A DNA stretch of 43,120 nucleotides from Vibrio ordalii ATCC 33509 (GCA_000257205.1 AEZC01000015.1:1-43120), one strand, 5' to 3'. Counted from the stretch's first letter, positions 9,789 through 20,799 are shown. Translations and numbers: made by a program. Notes: generated from the letters alone by a model not told the origin.

Positions 9789-10412
9789 TTAGTTTGCCGC
9801 AGGAGCCGTGAATTGTGACGTTTCGCCTTCAACGGTGTTGATCTCATAGTGTTGTTGGTCTGCTTGCTGTTGATTTTCTTGTTGTTCAAGTTGATGTTCA
9901 TTGGTTGCAATATCGGCTTTTAAACGTGCCATTTGGCGTAAAATTTGAGTCGCAGCCAGTTTGCGCATTTCATCTTCAATCATGTCTCGCTCTACCGATT
10001 TAGCGAGAGCGGTTAATGGGTTATCAAGATAGCTACGAGTGACACTGGTTGAAAACGTTTTTATCCCTACTTCAGGTAGAGTGACGCGATACGATGCATT
10101 AAAAGTGAGTTCTTTTTCTGCTGCACGAGTATTTTGATAAAGCGAAAGGGTCCGCTCACCAACACTCTCACCTGTCAGATGGATGTTCGGCACCGTTTCG
10201 GCAGGGGGAACAATTTCAATGTCACTCATTCGTAATTGATTTTTTACCATACGAGTAAAGGTGCTGTATTGGTCATAGCTGGTGACAGAGACTCGATTGA
10301 GCTCTTCAGGAACGGAGTAATCGCCACGCAGATGAAAGCCACAAGCTGAGAGTAGGCTGCTCATAATAACAATTAACGATAATTTCAGAGAGTAAGACGA
10401 AATTTGGCGCAT
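9789..10412 (-). CDS. lptE: LPS-assembly lipoprotein LptE
   Basis: LptE plugs the LptD barrel and helps insert lipopolysaccharide into the outer membrane. The 207-residue protein has a lipoprotein signal with lipobox LSAC (Cys24), followed by GFHLRGDYSVPEEL, the hallmark of the LptE/RlpB family. The C-terminal 35 residues are rich in Gln, Glu and Asn, a low-complexity tail outside the folded domain. No good Shine-Dalgarno precedes the ATG, so translation may depend on sequences further upstream. It lies downstream of leuS across a 136-base gap containing a strong inverted repeat. Confidence 0.92.
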   Translation of the reverse strand: MRQISSYSLKLSLIVIMSSLLSACGFHLRGDYSVPEELNRVSVTSYDQYSTFTRMVKNQLRMSDIEIVPPAETVPNIHLTGESVGERTLSLYQNTRAAEKELTFNASYRVTLPEVGIKTFSTSVTRSYLDNPLTALAKSVERDMIEDEMRKLAATQILRQMARLKADIATNEHQLEQQENQQQADQQHYEINTVEGETSQFTAPAAN

Positions 10413-10442
10413 TGGGGTTAAGTTCTCATATATTTAGGTGAC

Positions 10443-10487
10443 TTATCTTAGCGCTCTATCGCTCTGTGGGTAAGAACGCTAAGATAA
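10443..10487. repeat. 11-bp perfect inverted repeat between leuS and lptE
   Basis: TTATCTTAGCG (10443-10453) and CGCTAAGATAA (10477-10487) are exact reverse complements separated by 23 bases. No U-tract follows on the minus strand, so it does not look like a terminator. It could stabilise the leuS 3' end or bind a protein. Confidence 0.6.
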
Positions 10488-10548
10488 ATCAACAGGGCAG
10501 CGAGCCACCCTGCTGATAAACTAGTTATTACGACATTAGGCCACGATA

Positions 10549-13122
10549 TTAGTTCGCCACGATGTTCAGTAACTTACCTGGTACATAAATAACTTTACGC
10601 ACGGTTAAGCCATCCGTAAATTTCATGACGTTCTCGTCCGCTAAACCGAGTGCTTCAACCTGATCTTTACTTGCATCAGCGGCTACGGTCAGCTTACCAC
10701 GAAGTTTTCCGTTAACTTGTAGGACGATCAGTTTTTCATCTTCCACTAGGGCCGATTCGTCGTAGGTCGGCCACACGGTATTATCTACATCACTCTCACC
10801 CAGTGCATTCCACAGTTCAAAGCTGATATGAGGAGTGATTGGGTAAAGCATGCTGACAACCGCTTTTAAAGCCTCGTCGAGAATGGCCCGATCTTGCACG
10901 GATTCTTGTGGCGCTTTAGTGAGTTTATTCATCAACTCCATAATCGCAGCAATGGCGGTATTGAACGTCTGGCGGCGTGCAATATCGTCAGTCACTTTGG
11001 CGATGGTTTTATGCACATCACGACGCAGCGCTTTTTGTTCACCAGTCAGAGAGGCGCTATCTACCGCTTCAGCCACACCTTTAGCGCTATGTTCTGCAAC
11101 CAGTTTCCAGACGCGTTTTAGGAAGCGGTTAGCACCTTCTACACCAGACTCTTGCCATTCAAGGGTCATGTCAGCCGGAGAGGCAAACATCATGAATAGA
11201 CGAACCGTATCGGCGCCATACTTATCAACCATCTCTTGCGGGTCGATACCGTTGTTTTTCGACTTAGACATTTTGATCATGCCTGAGTGCTCAACGTTGC
11301 GGCCTTGGTTGTCTACGGCTTGAGTGATGCGGACTTTACCGTCGCGTTCCACTTTTACGTCAGTTGGCGCTATCCACTCTTTGGTGCCTTTCTCGTTCGT
11401 GTGGTAGAACGCATCGGCCAATACCATGCCTTGGCAAAGTAGTTGCTTGAAAGGTTCATCTGAAGTGACATAGCCTGCATCACGCAATAGCTTATGGAAG
11501 AAGCGTGAGTAGAGCAGGTGCATACAAGCATGCTCAATACCACCAATGTATTGGTCTACTGGTAACCAGTAGTTTGCCTTCGCTGGGTCTAAAATATCGT
11601 CCGCTTGTGGTGAACAGTAACGAGCGTAATACCAAGACGATTCCATAAACGTATCGAAGGTATCGGTTTCACGCAGTGCAGGCTCGCCATTAAAGGTGGT
11701 TTTGGCCCACTCTTTGTCGGCTTTGATTGGGCTTGTCACACCATCCATCACAACATCTTCTGGTAGAATGACGGGCAGTTGATCAATTGGCACAGGGTGA
11801 ACTTGGCCATCTTTGGTGGTCACCATAGGAATCGGCGCGCCCCAGTAACGTTGGCGAGAAACCCCCCAGTCACGTAGACGGAAATTAACGGTTTTCTTGC
11901 CTTTACCTTCAGCCTCCAGCTTGGCTGCAATAGCATCAAATGCTGCTTGGAAGGCTAAACCATCAAATTCGCCAGAACCAAACAGGACTCCTTTTTCAGT
12001 GTACGCAGCGCTAGACACATCGACTTCAGAGCCATCTTCTGGTTTGATGACTGGAATGATGTCTAGGCCATATTTGGTGGCGAACTCAAAATCACGTTGG
12101 TCATGAGCAGGTACGGCCATCACCGCGCCTGTACCGTAATCCATCAGCACAAAGTTGGCGATATAAATAGGCACTTCACGACCATTTAAAGGATGAATGG
12201 CCGTTAGGCCCGTATCCATGCCTTTCTTTTCCATGGTCGCCAGCTCAGCTTCTGCAACTTTGGTGTTCTTACATTCGTCAATAAAAGAAGCTAAAGCAGG
12301 GTTATTTTGCGCTGCAATGGTCGCTAATGGATGACCAGCCGCAATGCCCACATAAGTGACACCCATCAAGGTATCAGGGCGAGTGGTATAGACGTCGAGA
12401 TCTGAATGACCGTTGACACCAAACTTGAGCTCTACGCCTTCTGAGCGACCAATCCAGTTACGCTGCATGGTTTTGACCATTTCAGGCCAGCCATCTAAGT
12501 TTTCTAAATCGTCCAACAGTTCTTGTGCGTAGGCGGTGATCTTAATAAACCATTGTGGGATCTCTTTTTGTTCTACTGGTGTATCACAACGCCAGCAGCA
12601 GCCATCTTCAACTTGCTCGTTAGCGAGAACGGTTTGGTCGTTTGGACACCAGTTAACGGAAGAGGTTTTCTTGTAGACTAAGCCTTTTTGATACAGCTTA
12701 GTGAAGAACTCTTGTTCCCAGCGGTAATATTCTGGCGTGCAAGTGGCGAATTCACGGCTCCAATCGTAGCCAAAACCCAGCAGTTTTAACTGGTTTTTCA
12801 TGTACTGAATGTTTTCGTAGGTCCAAGGCGCTGGTGCCGTTTTGTTTTTTACAGCCGCATTTTCAGCCGGTAGGCCAAATGCGTCCCAACCAATGGGCTG
12901 CATGACGTTTTTGCCTTGCAGACGTTGAAAACGAGAGACTACATCACCGATAGTATAGTTACGCACGTGACCCATGTGCAGTCGGCCACTTGGGTATGGG
13001 AACATAGAAAGACAGTAGAATTTTTCTTTATTTGGGTCTTCACTTACAACGAAGGTCTTGTTGTCATCCCAGTGCTGTTGAACTTTTTGTTCAATATCTT
13101 GCGGGTTATATTGCTCTTGCAT
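10549..13122 (-). CDS. leuS: Leucyl-tRNA synthetase
   Basis: LeuRS charges tRNA-Leu and edits mischarged products. Starting from the ATG at 13122 the protein has 857 residues, close to the 860 of E. coli. The frame is open 43 codons further upstream, but that part does not resemble LeuRS and crosses the divergent promoter region, so I reject it. The class I motif HMGH is at residues 49-52, the KMSKS loop appears as MSKSKNNG near residue 620, and the CP1 editing domain with TTRPDTLMG (starting near 247) is intact. A zinc-ribbon-like cysteine group is visible in the insert around [17 protein letters not shown]. lptE and holA follow on the same strand. Confidence 0.97.
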   Translation of the reverse strand: MQEQYNPQDIEQKVQQHWDDNKTFVVSEDPNKEKFYCLSMFPYPSGRLHMGHVRNYTIGDVVSRFQRLQGKNVMQPIGWDAFGLPAENAAVKNKTAPAPWTYENIQYMKNQLKLLGFGYDWSREFATCTPEYYRWEQEFFTKLYQKGLVYKKTSSVNWCPNDQTVLANEQVEDGCCWRCDTPVEQKEIPQWFIKITAYAQELLDDLENLDGWPEMVKTMQRNWIGRSEGVELKFGVNGHSDLDVYTTRPDTLMGVTYVGIAAGHPLATIAAQNNPALASFIDECKNTKVAEAELATMEKKGMDTGLTAIHPLNGREVPIYIANFVLMDYGTGAVMAVPAHDQRDFEFATKYGLDIIPVIKPEDGSEVDVSSAAYTEKGVLFGSGEFDGLAFQAAFDAIAAKLEAEGKGKKTVNFRLRDWGVSRQRYWGAPIPMVTTKDGQVHPVPIDQLPVILPEDVVMDGVTSPIKADKEWAKTTFNGEPALRETDTFDTFMESSWYYARYCSPQADDILDPAKANYWLPVDQYIGGIEHACMHLLYSRFFHKLLRDAGYVTSDEPFKQLLCQGMVLADAFYHTNEKGTKEWIAPTDVKVERDGKVRITQAVDNQGRNVEHSGMIKMSKSKNNGIDPQEMVDKYGADTVRLFMMFASPADMTLEWQESGVEGANRFLKRVWKLVAEHSAKGVAEAVDSASLTGEQKALRRDVHKTIAKVTDDIARRQTFNTAIAAIMELMNKLTKAPQESVQDRAILDEALKAVVSMLYPITPHISFELWNALGESDVDNTVWPTYDESALVEDEKLIVLQVNGKLRGKLTVAADASKDQVEALGLADENVMKFTDGLTVRKVIYVPGKLLNIVAN

Positions 13123-13186
13123 CGATGATATCCGGTTATCTTGGAATTTGTGAGTTCGGTTAGAACAGAGTCTAATAGATCGACAT

Positions 13187-13215
13187 AGAATACCTAAAGC
13201 AGGGGTACACAACAA
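13187..13215 (-). promoter_or_regulatory. Candidate leuS promoter
   Basis: On the minus strand TTGTTG (13215-13210) is followed by a 17-base spacer and TATTCT (13192-13187). Spacing is ideal but the -35 box is poor. The start point would lie roughly 55-65 bases before the leuS ATG. Confidence 0.3.
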
Positions 13216-13244
13216 TAGCCAATCTGGTTTGATGGAGGTGGGTG

Positions 13245-13715
13245 ATGCCAAAACGTAAAACGAGTTACGAAGAGATTGTGGATGACGTGATTGAAACGCT
13301 CAAACATAGTCCTGATGAAATGTCCCAAGTTTTGCAAACGTCAGGTAAATTTGTAGATGCTGCTAACGATCTCACCAAAGATGAATTGGCGCTTATTTCT
13401 GCCTATGTAAAAGCGGATCTTAAAGAGTTCGCGGATAGTTTTGAAGAGAGTAAAAGCAGCCCATTTTCATTGATGATTACCAATTCAATTTGGCAGGGGC
13501 TTTTTGAAATCACCGATAAAACGAAAGTGGAATGGGTGGAGTTGTTTCAAGATTTAGAACGACAAGGTTTATATCAAGCGGGGGAGATGATAGGCCTTGG
13601 GATGTTAGTGTGTGACCATTGCGGGCATAAAACCCAGTATAATCATCCAACTGAAGTTATGCCTTGTATTCAATGTGGACAAACGGCTTTTGCTCGTCAG
13701 CCATTAAAACCTTAA
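13245..13715 (+). CDS. ybeL: YbeL-like zinc-ribbon protein (DUF1451)
   Basis: A 156-residue relative of E. coli YbeL (DUF1451). I choose the ATG at 13245, which has GGAGG six bases upstream, over an in-frame GTG one codon earlier. The N-terminal two thirds are helical and acidic, with the family stretch [19 protein letters not shown]. The C-terminus forms a zinc ribbon with two CxxC pairs (VCDHCG and PCIQCG) about 20 residues apart. The function is unknown. It is transcribed divergently from leuS and ends at a bidirectional terminator shared with lnt. Confidence 0.88.
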   Translation: MPKRKTSYEEIVDDVIETLKHSPDEMSQVLQTSGKFVDAANDLTKDELALISAYVKADLKEFADSFEESKSSPFSLMITNSIWQGLFEITDKTKVEWVELFQDLERQGLYQAGEMIGLGMLVCDHCGHKTQYNHPTEVMPCIQCGQTAFARQPLKP

Positions 13716-13731
13716 GTGTTGCTGGTAGGAA

Positions 13732-13756
13732 AAAAGGCGCTGAAATGCGCCTTTTT
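13732..13756. terminator. Bidirectional terminator between ybeL and lnt
   Basis: GGCGC (13736-13740) pairs with GCGCC (13747-13751) around a 6-base loop, with A-run and T-run flanks on both sides. It lies five bases beyond the lnt stop codon and serves both convergent genes. Confidence 0.85.
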
Positions 13757-13760
13757 GAGT

Positions 13761-15281
13761 TTAAGAGTAATCTGAGTGACGTCTGGTCCATCCGACGATT
13801 AAACTGAGCAACACCCAGATGTAGAGCGGCCAAGTGCCGACAGCGTGATACGGCGTCTCTCCTTTGGTCGACGTGATGGTCGCTTTCAATACGGCCGTTT
13901 CGAATTGCGGGATCTGCTGCGTTATTTTACCTTTGTGATCAGTCACCGCGGTCACGCCATTATTGGTTGAACGAATGAGCGGTTTACCTAGCTCTAAAGC
14001 TCTCATCCGAGCGATCTCCATATGTTGCAATGGGCCATTTGAATGCCCAAACCACGCATCGTTAGAGAGGGTTAAGATAAAATCAGTTTCATCAGTAACA
14101 TTCGCTCTGACTTGTTCATTGAAGATAATTTCATAGCACAGTGCCGCGGCTAGGTGTCTACCCTTGGCAATCAGATTCGGTTGAATATAGTCCCCACGGC
14201 TAAATGAAGACATCGGCAAGTTGAAAAAGGGTGCGATGGGCCTGAGCCAATCTTCAAATGGCACAAACTCACCAAATGGCAATAAATGATGCTTATGGTA
14301 GCGAGCGTCAGAGTCATAACGATAGTCGCCATAAGGGTTGGTGCCAAGTACCAGAATGCTGTTGTAAAAAGATCGCTCAGGGCTTTGGTTGAGCACGCCT
14401 GTGACAATCGCACTGTCGTTCATTTTTGCCGCAGAATCTAAGTTACTCAAATAGGAAGGGATCTCGAATTCAAATGCGGGAATCGCTGCCTCTGGCCATA
14501 CGATAATATCTGCGTCCCAGTTTTCTCGACTGAGATCGGTGTAGGTCATGATGGTTGGCCAGCGCTGATTGGGAAGCCATTTTTCCGCTTGCTTAATATT
14601 ACCTTGAATCAGTGCGACGCGAGTTTGTGTGCTGGGATCGGGAGTGACCCAATCGAAATTGCGTAGTCCAAACCCCGTCGCCAATATGGTCAGAGGAATG
14701 ATCACGAGTATCCAAGAGCGCTTGAGCCACGCCATGGCCAGAGCGCTAGAACAGAGGAGCGTGAAGAAGGTGACTAGCTCAACGCCTCCCAGTGGTGCGA
14801 AACTGGCAAGCGGGCTATCAATTTGACTATAACCAAGCCATAACCAAGGAAAGCCGGTCATCACCCAACCTCGAAGCCAATCGGTAATTAGCCAAAGCGC
14901 AGGGGTGGCTAATAAAAAATGGCTGATGGTGTCATGACGGAAAAAACGGTTGAGTAAGCCAGCGAAAAGCCCAGTATAAAGGGCTAAATAACCGACCAGT
15001 AATGACATCAGGAACAGGCTGGCAATTTTGGGCATACCACCAAAGGTATCAATACTGACGTGCACCCAACTGATGCCAAAAGCAAAAAAACCTAAGCCCC
15101 AGCAGTAACCGATCCATGCTGCTTTTTTAGCTTGTTGCTGATGAATGAGCAACAATAGCAACAGGGGGGTGAGTATGGCCAGCGGCCAAAACTGATAAGG
15201 AGCAAAAGCGAGTGGGGTTAATGCGCCAACAAAAGCGGCCGCAAGCGGCCGCATTAGGCGATGAAAAAATGCTTTAATCAT
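13761..15281 (-). CDS. lnt: Apolipoprotein N-acyltransferase
   Basis: Lnt adds the third acyl chain to the N-terminal cysteine of lipoproteins, the last maturation step before sorting by the Lol system. The 506-residue protein has six or more N-terminal membrane helices, a periplasmic nitrilase domain from about residue 220 to 475, and a final membrane helix. The catalytic triad is E264 ([11 protein letters not shown]), K330 (in [12 protein letters not shown]) and C382 (ALCYEIIF). It follows corC by 33 bases and closes the miaB-phoH-ybeY-corC-lnt cluster. The lipoproteins LptE and RlpA elsewhere in this window are among its expected substrates. Confidence 0.96.
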   Translation of the reverse strand: MIKAFFHRLMRPLAAAFVGALTPLAFAPYQFWPLAILTPLLLLLLIHQQQAKKAAWIGYCWGLGFFAFGISWVHVSIDTFGGMPKIASLFLMSLLVGYLALYTGLFAGLLNRFFRHDTISHFLLATPALWLITDWLRGWVMTGFPWLWLGYSQIDSPLASFAPLGGVELVTFFTLLCSSALAMAWLKRSWILVIIPLTILATGFGLRNFDWVTPDPSTQTRVALIQGNIKQAEKWLPNQRWPTIMTYTDLSRENWDADIIVWPEAAIPAFEFEIPSYLSNLDSAAKMNDSAIVTGVLNQSPERSFYNSILVLGTNPYGDYRYDSDARYHKHHLLPFGEFVPFEDWLRPIAPFFNLPMSSFSRGDYIQPNLIAKGRHLAAALCYEIIFNEQVRANVTDETDFILTLSNDAWFGHSNGPLQHMEIARMRALELGKPLIRSTNNGVTAVTDHKGKITQQIPQFETAVLKATITSTKGETPYHAVGTWPLYIWVLLSLIVGWTRRHSDYS

Positions 15282-15314
15282 CTATCTCATTCTGCTGATG
15301 TGAATGGGGTTATG

Positions 15315-16190
15315 TTACTCTTCTGCTATCACTGGAAGTGATTCAAGATCAGGAATAGTGACTTGCAGTTGAACCACTCGGCGGTTATCTGCTGCGGTGA
15401 CTTTAAAGCTGTATTTGTCGATCTCTACAACTTCGCCACGGCTTGGCAGGTGGCCAAAGGCCGTCATCACCAATCCCCCTACAGTATCTACTTCTTCATC
15501 GCTGAACTTAGTACCAAAGGTTTCGTTAAACTCTTCGATGGTGGTCAGCGCTTTAACTGCAAAAGTATGTTTGCTGAGCTTACGGATATCCAATTGTTCT
15601 TCATCATCGAACTCGTCTTCAATGTCGCCAACGATCTCTTCCAAAATATCTTCAATGGTCACTAAGCCAGACACGCCACCGAATTCATCCACGACGATCG
15701 CCATGTGGTAACGCTCCTCTCGGAACTCCTTCAATAAGCGATCAACCCGTTTACTTTCTGGTACCACGACTGCCGGGCGGATCACTTCTAAAATGTTAAA
15801 AGGTGCACTGTCTGAGCCTAAATATTTGAGTAAGTCCTTCGCTAGTAGAATGCCTTCTACATGGTCTTTATCTTCACTGATCACTGGGTAACGTGAGTGC
15901 TGAGCATCGGTGATCAGCGCAATTAAGGTATCCAAGTCATCATTTTTATCGATAGTGACCATTTGTGAGCGTGGGATCATAATATCACGCACGCGCATCT
16001 CAGAAATCTCCATTACACCTTCAAGCATATCTCGTGTGTCATGGTCGATAAGGTCATTGATTTCAGAGTCGCGGATCACATCCACAAGCTCTTGGCGATC
16101 TCTCGGATCACCTTGAAATAATTGGCCTAGGCGTTCAAAGAAGGACTTTCTACTCGGACCTTCAGAATTCTGGGGGTTATCTTCGTTCAT
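15315..16190 (-). CDS. corC: CBS-domain protein CorC (YbeX)
   Basis: A 291-residue cytoplasmic CorC/YbeX protein, linked to magnesium/cobalt homeostasis and, more recently, to ribosome maintenance. Two CBS domains (about residues 68-130 and 135-195) include [12 protein letters not shown] and the paired [21 protein letters not shown] segment. A C-terminal CorC_HlyC domain (about 205-285) carries [19 protein letters not shown]. There is no DUF21 membrane domain, which distinguishes it from the larger CorB type. It lies between ybeY and lnt on the same strand, as in E. coli. Confidence 0.94.
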   Translation of the reverse strand: MNEDNPQNSEGPSRKSFFERLGQLFQGDPRDRQELVDVIRDSEINDLIDHDTRDMLEGVMEISEMRVRDIMIPRSQMVTIDKNDDLDTLIALITDAQHSRYPVISEDKDHVEGILLAKDLLKYLGSDSAPFNILEVIRPAVVVPESKRVDRLLKEFREERYHMAIVVDEFGGVSGLVTIEDILEEIVGDIEDEFDDEEQLDIRKLSKHTFAVKALTTIEEFNETFGTKFSDEEVDTVGGLVMTAFGHLPSRGEVVEIDKYSFKVTAADNRRVVQLQVTIPDLESLPVIAEE

Positions 16191-16275
16191 TGTTTCTCTA
16201 ATTTTCCTCGCTATCAGATGTGTGATAGCACACGTATCGTACCGACTTTAGCGGTACTAGCTTCATTGTCTGGAG

Positions 16276-16740
16276 CTATTCCTTCTCAGCAATATACGGG
16301 TCTTCAAAGCCCATTTTTTGCAGAATTTCAGTTTCAAGAGATTCCATCTCTTCGGCTTCATCATCATCGATATGATCATAACCTAGCAGATGTAGACTGC
16401 CGTGTACAACCATATGAGCCCAGTGTGCCATCAACGGTTTTTGTTGCTCATCGGCTTCTTGTTCCACCACTTGGCGGCAAATGACAAGGTCACCGAGCAG
16501 GTCCAACTCTATGCCCGGAGGCATCTCAAAAGGGAAGGATAGCACGTTGGTCGGCTTATCTTTTCCTCGGTAATCGCGATTGAGCTGTTGACTCTCTTCG
16601 GAATCAACAATTCGCACAGTGACTTCCGCTTGTTCCTGAAATGGGGTCACCGCGTGAGTTAACCAATGGCTGAACTCATCAAAAGTAGGTAACCCTTGCT
16701 CATTTCTGACCGCTAATTGTAAATCTAGTTCGATACTCAT
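16276..16740 (-). CDS. ybeY: Endoribonuclease YbeY, rRNA maturation factor
   Basis: YbeY is a zinc-dependent endoribonuclease that takes part in 16S rRNA 3'-end processing and ribosome quality control. The 154-residue protein has the metal-binding H113-x3-H117-x5-H123 motif in [11 protein letters not shown] and the conserved [14 protein letters not shown] segment near residue 58. Its ATG overlaps the stop codon of the PhoH-like gene by one base (TAATG), so the two are translationally coupled. V. cholerae YbeY has been studied as an essential rRNA-processing factor. Confidence 0.96.
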   Translation of the reverse strand: MSIELDLQLAVRNEQGLPTFDEFSHWLTHAVTPFQEQAEVTVRIVDSEESQQLNRDYRGKDKPTNVLSFPFEMPPGIELDLLGDLVICRQVVEQEADEQQKPLMAHWAHMVVHGSLHLLGYDHIDDDEAEEMESLETEILQKMGFEDPYIAEKE

Positions 16741-17840
16741 TATTCACCAACGTTTTTTGTTGCGGTTACTGTATTCACTTCAGTAGAAACATCCACAGAC
16801 TTTACTTCTCGCTCTTCACGACGACGTTGCTCTTGAGCTTTACGCTCTTTTTGGTCCTGAGCTTCCCATTTTTCGTAAGCGTTGACGATACGAGCAACCA
16901 CTGGATGACGTACGACATCATCAGACAAAAAGAAGTTGAAGCTGATTTCATCAACTTCATTGAGTACTTCAATGGCATGGCGAAGACCTGAACGAGCGCC
17001 ACGCGGCAAATCGATTTGTGTCACATCACCCGTAATTACGGCTCTTGAATTAAACCCAATCCGTGTCAGGAACATTTTCATTTGTTCAACGGTAGTGTTT
17101 TGACTTTCATCTAAAATAATAAAAGCATCGTTGAGCGTACGTCCGCGCATGTAGGCGAGTGGCGCAACTTCAATCACATTGCGTTCAATGAGCTTTTCTA
17201 CTCGCTCAAAGCCAAGCATTTCAAACAACGCGTCATAAAGCGGTCGTAGGTATGGGTCGACTTTTTGGCTTAAATCACCGGGTAGAAAGCCCAATTTTTC
17301 ACCTGCTTCAACCGCCGGACGTGTTAACAAAATTCGACGAACTTCTTGGCGCTCTAGCGCATCAACTGCAGCGGCAACGGCTAGGTAGGTTTTACCTGTC
17401 CCTGCTGGGCCGATACCAAAGCTGATGTCGTGCGTCACCATGTTAACGAGATACTGAGCTTGGTTAGGCGTACGCGGCTTTATCAGCCCTTTCTTGGTTT
17501 TAATGAAGACTTCTTTGCCATGTTGAATACTTGATTCAGACGGCTGCTCAAGGATCCCTGAATCTTTGATGGCTAGATGAATTTGCTCTGGTTCGATATC
17601 GGGAATTTGACCACGTATGGGCGAAGTATTGACGTACAAAGATTTGATAATATCTAACGCAGCAGCGGCAGTGTGTGGTTTACCGACTATGGTGAAAAAC
17701 TGGCTGAGGTGATTAATTTCGACACCAAGACGGCGTTCTAATTGTTTGATGTTGTCATCGAATGGACCGCACAGGCTAGCAAGACGGCGGTTGTCTGAAG
17801 GTTCTAGATCTATCTCTAGCGTAACAATTTTATTGCTCAA
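16740..17840 (-). CDS. ybeZ: PhoH-family ATPase YbeZ
   Basis: A 366-residue PhoH-like P-loop ATPase that acts with YbeY in RNA metabolism. An N-terminal KH-like region (about 1-75) precedes the ATPase core. Walker A is GPAGTGKT at 144-151 and Walker B is [10 protein letters not shown] near residue 243. The C-terminus is a charged Lys/Arg/Glu-rich stretch followed by a Val/Thr-rich tail. The start is TTG at 17840, with GAGAGG five bases upstream; the family-typical [24 protein letters not shown] segment follows at once, supporting this choice. It lies 70 bases after miaB and overlaps ybeY by one base. Confidence 0.95.
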   Translation of the reverse strand: MSNKIVTLEIDLEPSDNRRLASLCGPFDDNIKQLERRLGVEINHLSQFFTIVGKPHTAAAALDIIKSLYVNTSPIRGQIPDIEPEQIHLAIKDSGILEQPSESSIQHGKEVFIKTKKGLIKPRTPNQAQYLVNMVTHDISFGIGPAGTGKTYLAVAAAVDALERQEVRRILLTRPAVEAGEKLGFLPGDLSQKVDPYLRPLYDALFEMLGFERVEKLIERNVIEVAPLAYMRGRTLNDAFIILDESQNTTVEQMKMFLTRIGFNSRAVITGDVTQIDLPRGARSGLRHAIEVLNEVDEISFNFFLSDDVVRHPVVARIVNAYEKWEAQDQKERKAQEQRRREEREVKSVDVSTEVNTVTATKNVGE

Positions 17841-17863
17841 TGTTGCCTCTCAGTTTGCCATGG

Positions 17864-17893
17864 TACGATGCCCGATTACGACCGGGCACCGTA
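17864..17893. repeat. Hairpin between miaB and ybeZ
   Basis: TACGATGCCCG (17864-17874) pairs with CGGGCACCGTA (17883-17893) with one mismatch around an 8-base loop. There is no U-tract, so it is unlikely to stop transcription. It may act as an RNA-processing or stability element separating miaB from the ybeZYX-lnt part. Confidence 0.5.
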
Positions 17894-17910
17894 TGACATT
17901 ATGCTTAAAC

Positions 17911-19335
17911 CTAAGGTGTAAAAGTGGCTACCCCTAGCTCATTTTCTCGACGTGTTTTCGCCATCATTTGCGTTGGTGAAATCACGGTGCGAAGATCCAT
18001 CTCTTGTTCAGTGCGAACGAGTTCACCACGCAGTGAGTTGGCAAACACATCGACAATTTTCACATCGACAAATTGGCCAATCAGATCGGCGGAGCCTTCA
18101 AAGTTAACGACACGGTTATTTTCGGTACGGGCGCGAAGCTCCATGAGATTTTTCTTAGATGGGCCTTCGACTAATACGCGTTGTTCTGTACCTAACATCA
18201 AACGTGAGTAACGCATCGCTTGTGCGTTGATCGTTTGTTGCAGTTCATATAAACGCTCTTTTTTGGCGTCTTCTGATAAATCACATGGGTAATCAGCGGC
18301 TGGCGTACCCGGGCGAGGGGAGAAGATAAAGCTGAAGCTCATATCAAAATCAACGTCTTTAATCAGCTTCATTGTATCTTGAAAGTCTTTATCTGTTTCA
18401 CCGGGGAAACCGACAATAAAATCAGAACTGATTTGGATCTCTTGGCGTGCCTTACGCAGTTTGCGAATAATCGATTTGTACTCAATCGCGGTGTGTGGGC
18501 GCTTCATCATGGTTAAGATTCGATCTGACCCACTTTGTACCGGAAGATGCAGGAAACTCACCAGTTCAGGTGTGTCTTCATAAACGGCAATGATATCGTC
18601 GGTAAATTCAAGTGGATGGCTGGTGGTGAATCGAATGCGATCAATGCCATCAATGGAGGCGACTAAGCGCAGCAGATTGGCAAATGAACAGATTTCACCA
18701 TCGTGCATAGGGCCACGGTATGCGTTAACATTTTGCCCCAAAAGATTGACTTCGCGCACACCTTGCGCTGCGAGTTGCGCGATTTCATACAACACATCAT
18801 CCATCGGGCGACTGACTTCTTCACCACGAGTGTAAGGTACTACGCAGTAAGTGCAGTATTTTGAACACCCTTCCATAATAGAGACGAATGCGGTTGCGCC
18901 GTCTGCTTTTGGTTCTGGTAAACGGTCGAATTTTTCAATCTCTGGGAACGAAATGTCCATGACTGGCGCATCGTTGGTTTGCGATTGTTTTATCATTTCT
19001 GGCAAGCGGTGTAGGGTTTGCGGGCCAAAAATAACATCAACAAAGGGAGCGCGTTCACGAATGTGATCACCTTCTTGGGTTGCAACACAGCCGCCAACGC
19101 CAATCACGACGCCTGGTTTTTTATCTTTCAATGTTTTCCAGCGACCTAGCTGATGAAAGACTTTCTCTTGTGCTTTTTCACGGATCGAACAGGTGTTAAG
19201 TAATAATACATCTGCTTCCTCTGGCTCTTCCGTTAGCTCGTAGCCGTTTGCAGCGTTAAGCAGGTCGGCCATTTTTGATGAATCGTATTCGTTCATCTGG
19301 CAGCCCCAGGTTTTAATTAGCAGTTTCTTACTCAT
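17911..19335 (-). CDS. miaB: tRNA-2-methylthio-N6-isopentenyladenosine synthase
   Basis: MiaB adds a methylthio group to i6A37 next to the anticodon of tRNAs that read UNN codons. The 474-residue protein has the three expected domains. The N-terminal UPF0004 domain carries cluster ligands C12, C49 and C83, the radical-SAM domain carries C157-x3-C161-x2-C164 in CSKYCTYC, and a TRAM RNA-binding domain (about 378-443) follows. It is transcribed away from ubiF, as in E. coli, and leads into the ybeZ-ybeY-corC-lnt cluster. Confidence 0.97.
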   Translation of the reverse strand: MSKKLLIKTWGCQMNEYDSSKMADLLNAANGYELTEEPEEADVLLLNTCSIREKAQEKVFHQLGRWKTLKDKKPGVVIGVGGCVATQEGDHIRERAPFVDVIFGPQTLHRLPEMIKQSQTNDAPVMDISFPEIEKFDRLPEPKADGATAFVSIMEGCSKYCTYCVVPYTRGEEVSRPMDDVLYEIAQLAAQGVREVNLLGQNVNAYRGPMHDGEICSFANLLRLVASIDGIDRIRFTTSHPLEFTDDIIAVYEDTPELVSFLHLPVQSGSDRILTMMKRPHTAIEYKSIIRKLRKARQEIQISSDFIVGFPGETDKDFQDTMKLIKDVDFDMSFSFIFSPRPGTPAADYPCDLSEDAKKERLYELQQTINAQAMRYSRLMLGTEQRVLVEGPSKKNLMELRARTENNRVVNFEGSADLIGQFVDVKIVDVFANSLRGELVRTEQEMDLRTVISPTQMMAKTRRENELGVATFTP

Positions 19336-19525
19336 CTCACTTTCGCTCGTCTTATTGGTCTAAATTGGTTGAACTAATGCTCAAATTGTAGCCGCCATCT
19401 CGGCGGTAAGCCGCGTATTGTACTGCTTTAAAAAGTCACTGACTAGTCATCCAATAAAATCTCTCACATGTTCCGTCATATCTAGATTTTTACCATAGAA
19501 AGTGCAGGGTTTTTGTGTAAAAAAA

Positions 19526-19554
19526 TTCGCAAAAAAGAGCTGAAAACGTACAAT
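19526..19554 (+). promoter_or_regulatory. Candidate ubiF promoter
   Basis: TTCGCA (19526-19531), a 17-base spacer and TACAAT (19549-19554) form a good sigma-70 arrangement, with the start point expected about 30 bases before the ubiF ATG. Confidence 0.45.
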
Positions 19555-19592
19555 GAAAATCGACTCAAAACTCAGACGATTAAGTATAAACA

Positions 19593-20744
19593 ATGAACAA
19601 TTTTGACGTGGTGGTGATTGGCGGTGGCATGGTTGGGGCGGCAGTGGCTATAGGCTTTGCTAAGCAAGGTCGCACGGTTGCTCTGGTTGAGGGTATAGAG
19701 CCTGAAGCGTTTACAATAGACCAAGCAATGGATCTGCGCGTATCAGCCATTTCGCAAACTTCGGTTCAGTTACTTACTGACTTAGGTGCATGGAATGAAA
19801 TTGCACAAATGCGTGTTTGCCCTTATCGCCGCCTAGAAACCTGGGAGCACCCAGAGTGCCGTACTCGTTTTCATAGCGATGCACTCGGCCTCCCTCCGCT
19901 GGGGTATATGGTCGAAAATCGTCTTATTCAGATCGGATTGTGGGGGCAATTTGCGCACTATCCGAATTTGCAGGTTTTTTGTCCTGATAAGCTCAAACAC
20001 ATTGTGTTTGGCCAACAAAATAGCGTGCTTTTAGAGTCAGGCGCAACTCTTACTGCAACTTGGGTGATTGGTGCGGATGGTGCAAATTCTCTTGTGCGGC
20101 AACTGGCTGGAATTGGTATTACCGCGTGGGATTATCGACACCATTGCATGTTGATCAATGTCGAAACTCATCAACCTCAGCAAGATATTACTTGGCAGCA
20201 ATTTTTTCCATCCGGCCCGCGCTCGTTTCTTCCTTTGCCGGGTAATCAAGCTTCTTTGGTATGGTATGACTCACCAAAACGAATTCGCCAATTGTGTGCG
20301 ATGAACAAGCAGCAGTTAAAGGAGCAAGTATTGGCCTCTTTTCCTGAGGAGCTGGGTGATATTCATGTATTGCAGTGGGGAGCTTTTCCACTCACTCGCC
20401 GCCATGCACAGACGTATGCGAAACGGCAATGTGTTTTGGTTGGCGATTCAGCACACACGATTAATCCTCTGGCTGGACAAGGGGTTAATTTAGGGTTTAA
20501 AGATGTAAAAGCGTTATTAGCTGTGACACAAAATCAAGAAGCTTTAACACAAGCGCAATTGCGGAGTTATGAAACAAGCAGAAGGCCGGATAACTTAGTG
20601 ATGCAATCAGGAATGGATCTGTTTTATAAAACGTTCAGCAACGAGATTTTGCCAGCAAAGTTGGTACGCAACGCGGTATTGAAGTTGGCCGAACATTCAG
20701 GCCCAGTGAAGGAAAAACTGTTAAAATACGCGTTAGGTTTGTAG
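19593..20744 (+). CDS. ubiF: 3-demethoxyubiquinol 3-hydroxylase (UbiF type)
   Basis: A 383-residue flavoprotein monooxygenase of the UbiH/COQ6 family, acting late in ubiquinone synthesis at the inner membrane. The FAD-binding GGGMVGAAVAIGF (starting near residue 10), the DG motif IGADGANSLVR (near 158) and the GD motif VLVGDSAHTINPLAGQGVNLG, described here by its core GDSAHTINPLAGQG (near 285), are intact. Assignment to UbiF rather than UbiH or UbiI rests on its position divergent from miaB, which is conserved with E. coli, so the exact hydroxylation step is an inference. A strong terminator follows. Confidence 0.88.
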   Translation: MNNFDVVVIGGGMVGAAVAIGFAKQGRTVALVEGIEPEAFTIDQAMDLRVSAISQTSVQLLTDLGAWNEIAQMRVCPYRRLETWEHPECRTRFHSDALGLPPLGYMVENRLIQIGLWGQFAHYPNLQVFCPDKLKHIVFGQQNSVLLESGATLTATWVIGADGANSLVRQLAGIGITAWDYRHHCMLINVETHQPQQDITWQQFFPSGPRSFLPLPGNQASLVWYDSPKRIRQLCAMNKQQLKEQVLASFPEELGDIHVLQWGAFPLTRRHAQTYAKRQCVLVGDSAHTINPLAGQGVNLGFKDVKALLAVTQNQEALTQAQLRSYETSRRPDNLVMQSGMDLFYKTFSNEILPAKLVRNAVLKLAEHSGPVKEKLLKYALGL

Positions 20745-20770
20745 TGCGATTTGAGCTGTTTTTATAGAAA

Positions 20771-20799
20771 AAAACGCTGCGAATCAGCAGCGTTTTTTT
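20771..20799. terminator. Bidirectional terminator between ubiF and crr
   Basis: CGCTGC (20775-20780) pairs with GCAGCG (20787-20792) around a 6-base loop, flanked by at least six As on the left and seven Ts on the right. It serves both convergent genes. Confidence 0.9.

Noticed and set aside
10850..11323. A 157-codon plus-strand frame opposite leuS
   Set aside because: It lies entirely inside leuS, has a Ser/Arg/Ala-rich composition typical of antisense frames, and shows no ribosome site or known motif.
13123..13251. A 43-codon N-terminal extension of leuS
   Set aside because: The added residues do not resemble leucyl-tRNA synthetase, and they would overlap the start of the divergent ybeL-like gene and its promoter region.
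15235..15252. Two adjacent GCGGCCGC octamers that might suggest a cloning scar
   Set aside because: They encode the normal start of the first membrane segment of Lnt (RPLAAAF) in frame and without disruption, so they are natural.
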